Source of the DNA: CAITNQ01 sp041661365
Lineage (GTDB): Bacteria; Latescibacterota; UBA2968; UBA8231
Length of the DNA stretch: 8,614 nucleotides
Reading direction: 5' to 3'
NCBI GenBank assembly: GCA_041661365.1
Contig: JBAZUN010000251.1
Location: 1 to 8,614 of the forward strand
The position numbers were made by a program, and so were the translations under genes. This document shows positions 7,741 to 8,614 of this stretch, piece by piece (positions within the stretch are counted from its first letter, which is position 1; the number at the start of each line of letters is the position of its first letter). Under the pieces are notes generated by a model. That model worked only from the letters and a program-made list of their open reading frames with translations. It ran no database searches and was not told the origin of the DNA.

Positions 7741-7745
7741 TCCTC
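7741..7745 (-). promoter_or_regulatory. Ribosome binding site of the enolase-family gene
   Basis: GAGGA on the minus strand, 6-7 nt before the ATG at 7734. It is the clearest Shine-Dalgarno sequence in the window and fixes this start, which also agrees with the conserved MKIT-type N-terminus. Confidence 0.7.
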
Positions 7746-7826
7746 GCGTTGGTTTGGTCTCAAGGCCTGGCCGGCTCGTACGCGCTCGGCAGGTAGGGGT
7801 TGTCGGCCGGCTGGCGGCCGCCGCGC

Positions 7827-7855
7827 AATCTAATCCTGGCCCGACCGGCCCACAA
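7827..7855 (-). promoter_or_regulatory. Candidate sigma-70-type promoter for the enolase-family/polA unit
   Basis: On the minus strand TTGTGG (7855-7850) and TAGATT (7832-7827) are separated by 17 bp. The -35 matches the consensus at 3 of 6 positions and the -10 at 4 of 6. The -10 lies in one of the few A/T-rich patches of this gap, and transcription from it would give a leader of about 90 nt before the ATG at 7734. The match is weak and read by eye only; a promoter upstream of the kinase gene could equally drive all three genes. Confidence 0.3.
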
Positions 7856-7870
7856 GCCGACCGGGACCGG

Positions 7871-7888
7871 CACCCTTTACCGAGGGTG
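7871..7888 (-). other. Small hairpin over the stop codon of the histidine kinase gene
   Basis: Inverted repeat caccct (7871-7876) and agggtg (7883-7888) with a 6-nt loop that contains the TAA stop. With no T run following and only 6 bp of stem, it is at best a weak transcription-slowing or mRNA-end structure and may be chance. Confidence 0.25.
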
Positions 7889-8614
7889 GTACGGCAGGCG
7901 GATGGTGAAGGTCGATCCCTGGCCGGGCTCGCTGGCCACGGTCAGCTCCCCGCCCAGGTGTCGGCAGAGGCGGGAGGTGATCGCCAGTCCGAGCCCGGTG
8001 CCGCCGTACCGACGGGTGGACGAGCCGTCGACCTGGGTGAAGGGGTCGAAGAGGATGGGGAAGTGCTCGCGGTGGATGCCGATGCCGGTGTCGCGCACCC
8101 GCAGCTCGAGCCAGCGGTCAGGCTCCTGGCCGACCCTCTCGGATTCCAGCTCGATCTGCCCCTCCTGGGTGAATTTGGCGGCGTTGGAGAGCAGGTTCAT
8201 CAGGCACTGCCGCAGGCGGGCCGGGTCGGTGATCGCGATCCCCAGCGGATCGTGCCGACCCAGCGAGAGACGATTCCCGTTGGCCACGGCCAGGGGCCTC
8301 GCGGTATCGACGACCCCGGCGACCAGCTCGTCCAGCGGCACCGGTTCGGCCGCCGTCTCGATCCGGCCGGCTTCGAGGTGGGTCAGGTCCAGGATGTCGC
8401 TGACCAGGGCGAGAAGCTCGTGGGCTGCGCGGTTGATCTGCTGGAGGTGGTCGACGCAGGCGGTGATCCCCAACTCCTGGGCCTCGTCGAGCAGGATCTC
8501 GTCGTACCCGATGATGGCGTTGAGCGGGGTGCGCAGCTCGTGGCTGACGTTGGCCAGGAACTCGGTCTTGACCCGGCTGGCCCGCTCGGCCGCTTCCTTG
8601 GCCTGCCGCAACTC
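7877..8614 (-). CDS. Sensor histidine kinase, C-terminal HisKA and ATPase domains (N-terminus outside the window)
   Basis: Transmitter part of a two-component sensor kinase: it autophosphorylates a histidine from ATP and passes the phosphate to a response regulator. Only 245 codons are visible; the frame is open to the right edge, so the sensor region and start are missing. The TTG near 8611 is an internal Leu codon. Counting it as 1, a short helical linker (RQAKEAAERASRVK) leads to the H box with His24 (FLANVSHELRTPLNAI), the dimerisation helices to about 85, the N box (CLMNLLSNAAKFT), G1 (RDTGIGI), the F box (FDPFTQVDGS) and G2 (GGTGLGLAI). It ends straight after the ATPase domain (GSTFTIRLP), so no receiver domain is fused at the C-terminus. 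The linker and FLANVSHELRTPLN box are of the type common after PAS or GAF sensor domains. No response regulator gene is in view, so partner and signal are unknown. All key kinase residues are present. Confidence 0.96.
   Translation of the reverse strand, partial: ELRQAKEAAERASRVKTEFLANVSHELRTPLNAIIGYDEILLDEAQELGITACVDHLQQINRAAHELLALVSDILDLTHLEAGRIETAAEPVPLDELVAGVVDTARPLAVANGNRLSLGRHDPLGIAITDPARLRQCLMNLLSNAAKFTQEGQIELESERVGQEPDRWLELRVRDTGIGIHREHFPILFDPFTQVDGSSTRRYGGTGLGLAITSRLCRHLGGELTVASEPGQGSTFTIRLPYHPR

Noticed and set aside
6241..7833. 530-codon open frame on the + strand across the enolase-family gene and the polA 5' end
   Set aside because: It is antisense to two well-supported genes with intact motifs. 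Its translation is Gly/Leu/Val/Gln-rich low-complexity sequence with no recognisable domain, as expected when GC-rich codons are read backwards.

Overview
The window is high-GC bacterial DNA (roughly two-thirds G+C by eye, with strong G/C at third codon positions). It carries five protein-coding genes, two of them cut by the window edges. No RNA gene, insertion sequence, phage gene or CRISPR array is visible. The gene set (two-PDZ Do/HtrA protease, full three-domain DNA polymerase I, two-component sensor kinase) points to a free-living bacterium, probably with an extracytoplasmic Do protease. The sequence alone does not fix the phylum.

Layout. On the + strand: the 3' part of a Do/DegP-like serine protease (to 1367); a gene-poor stretch of about 340 bp (1368-1706) with two hairpins, one of them a near-perfect 17-bp stem; then a 729-codon GH78 (alpha-L-rhamnosidase-like) protein (1707-3896). 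On the - strand, read right to left: the C-terminal half of a histidine kinase (8614-7877), an enolase-superfamily (mandelate racemase/muconate lactonizing type) enzyme (7734-6637), and polA (6606-3907). The enolase-family gene and polA are 30 bp apart and probably co-transcribed. polA and the GH78-like gene converge with only 10 bp between their stop codons.

Function. Protease, kinase and polymerase are ordinary. The two carbohydrate-linked genes flanking polA are the unusual part. The GH78-like protein keeps the overall architecture, but the segment aligning with the family's catalytic Asp/Glu motif contains none of the acidic residues. The enolase-family protein keeps candidate metal ligands and a late-barrel histidine, but has Arg-Lys-Tyr where the family has Lys-x-Lys. 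Both may have altered chemistry or, for the GH78-like protein, a non-hydrolytic role. A joint role in deoxy-sugar or sugar-acid metabolism is only an inference from proximity. No wholly new multi-gene system is evident.
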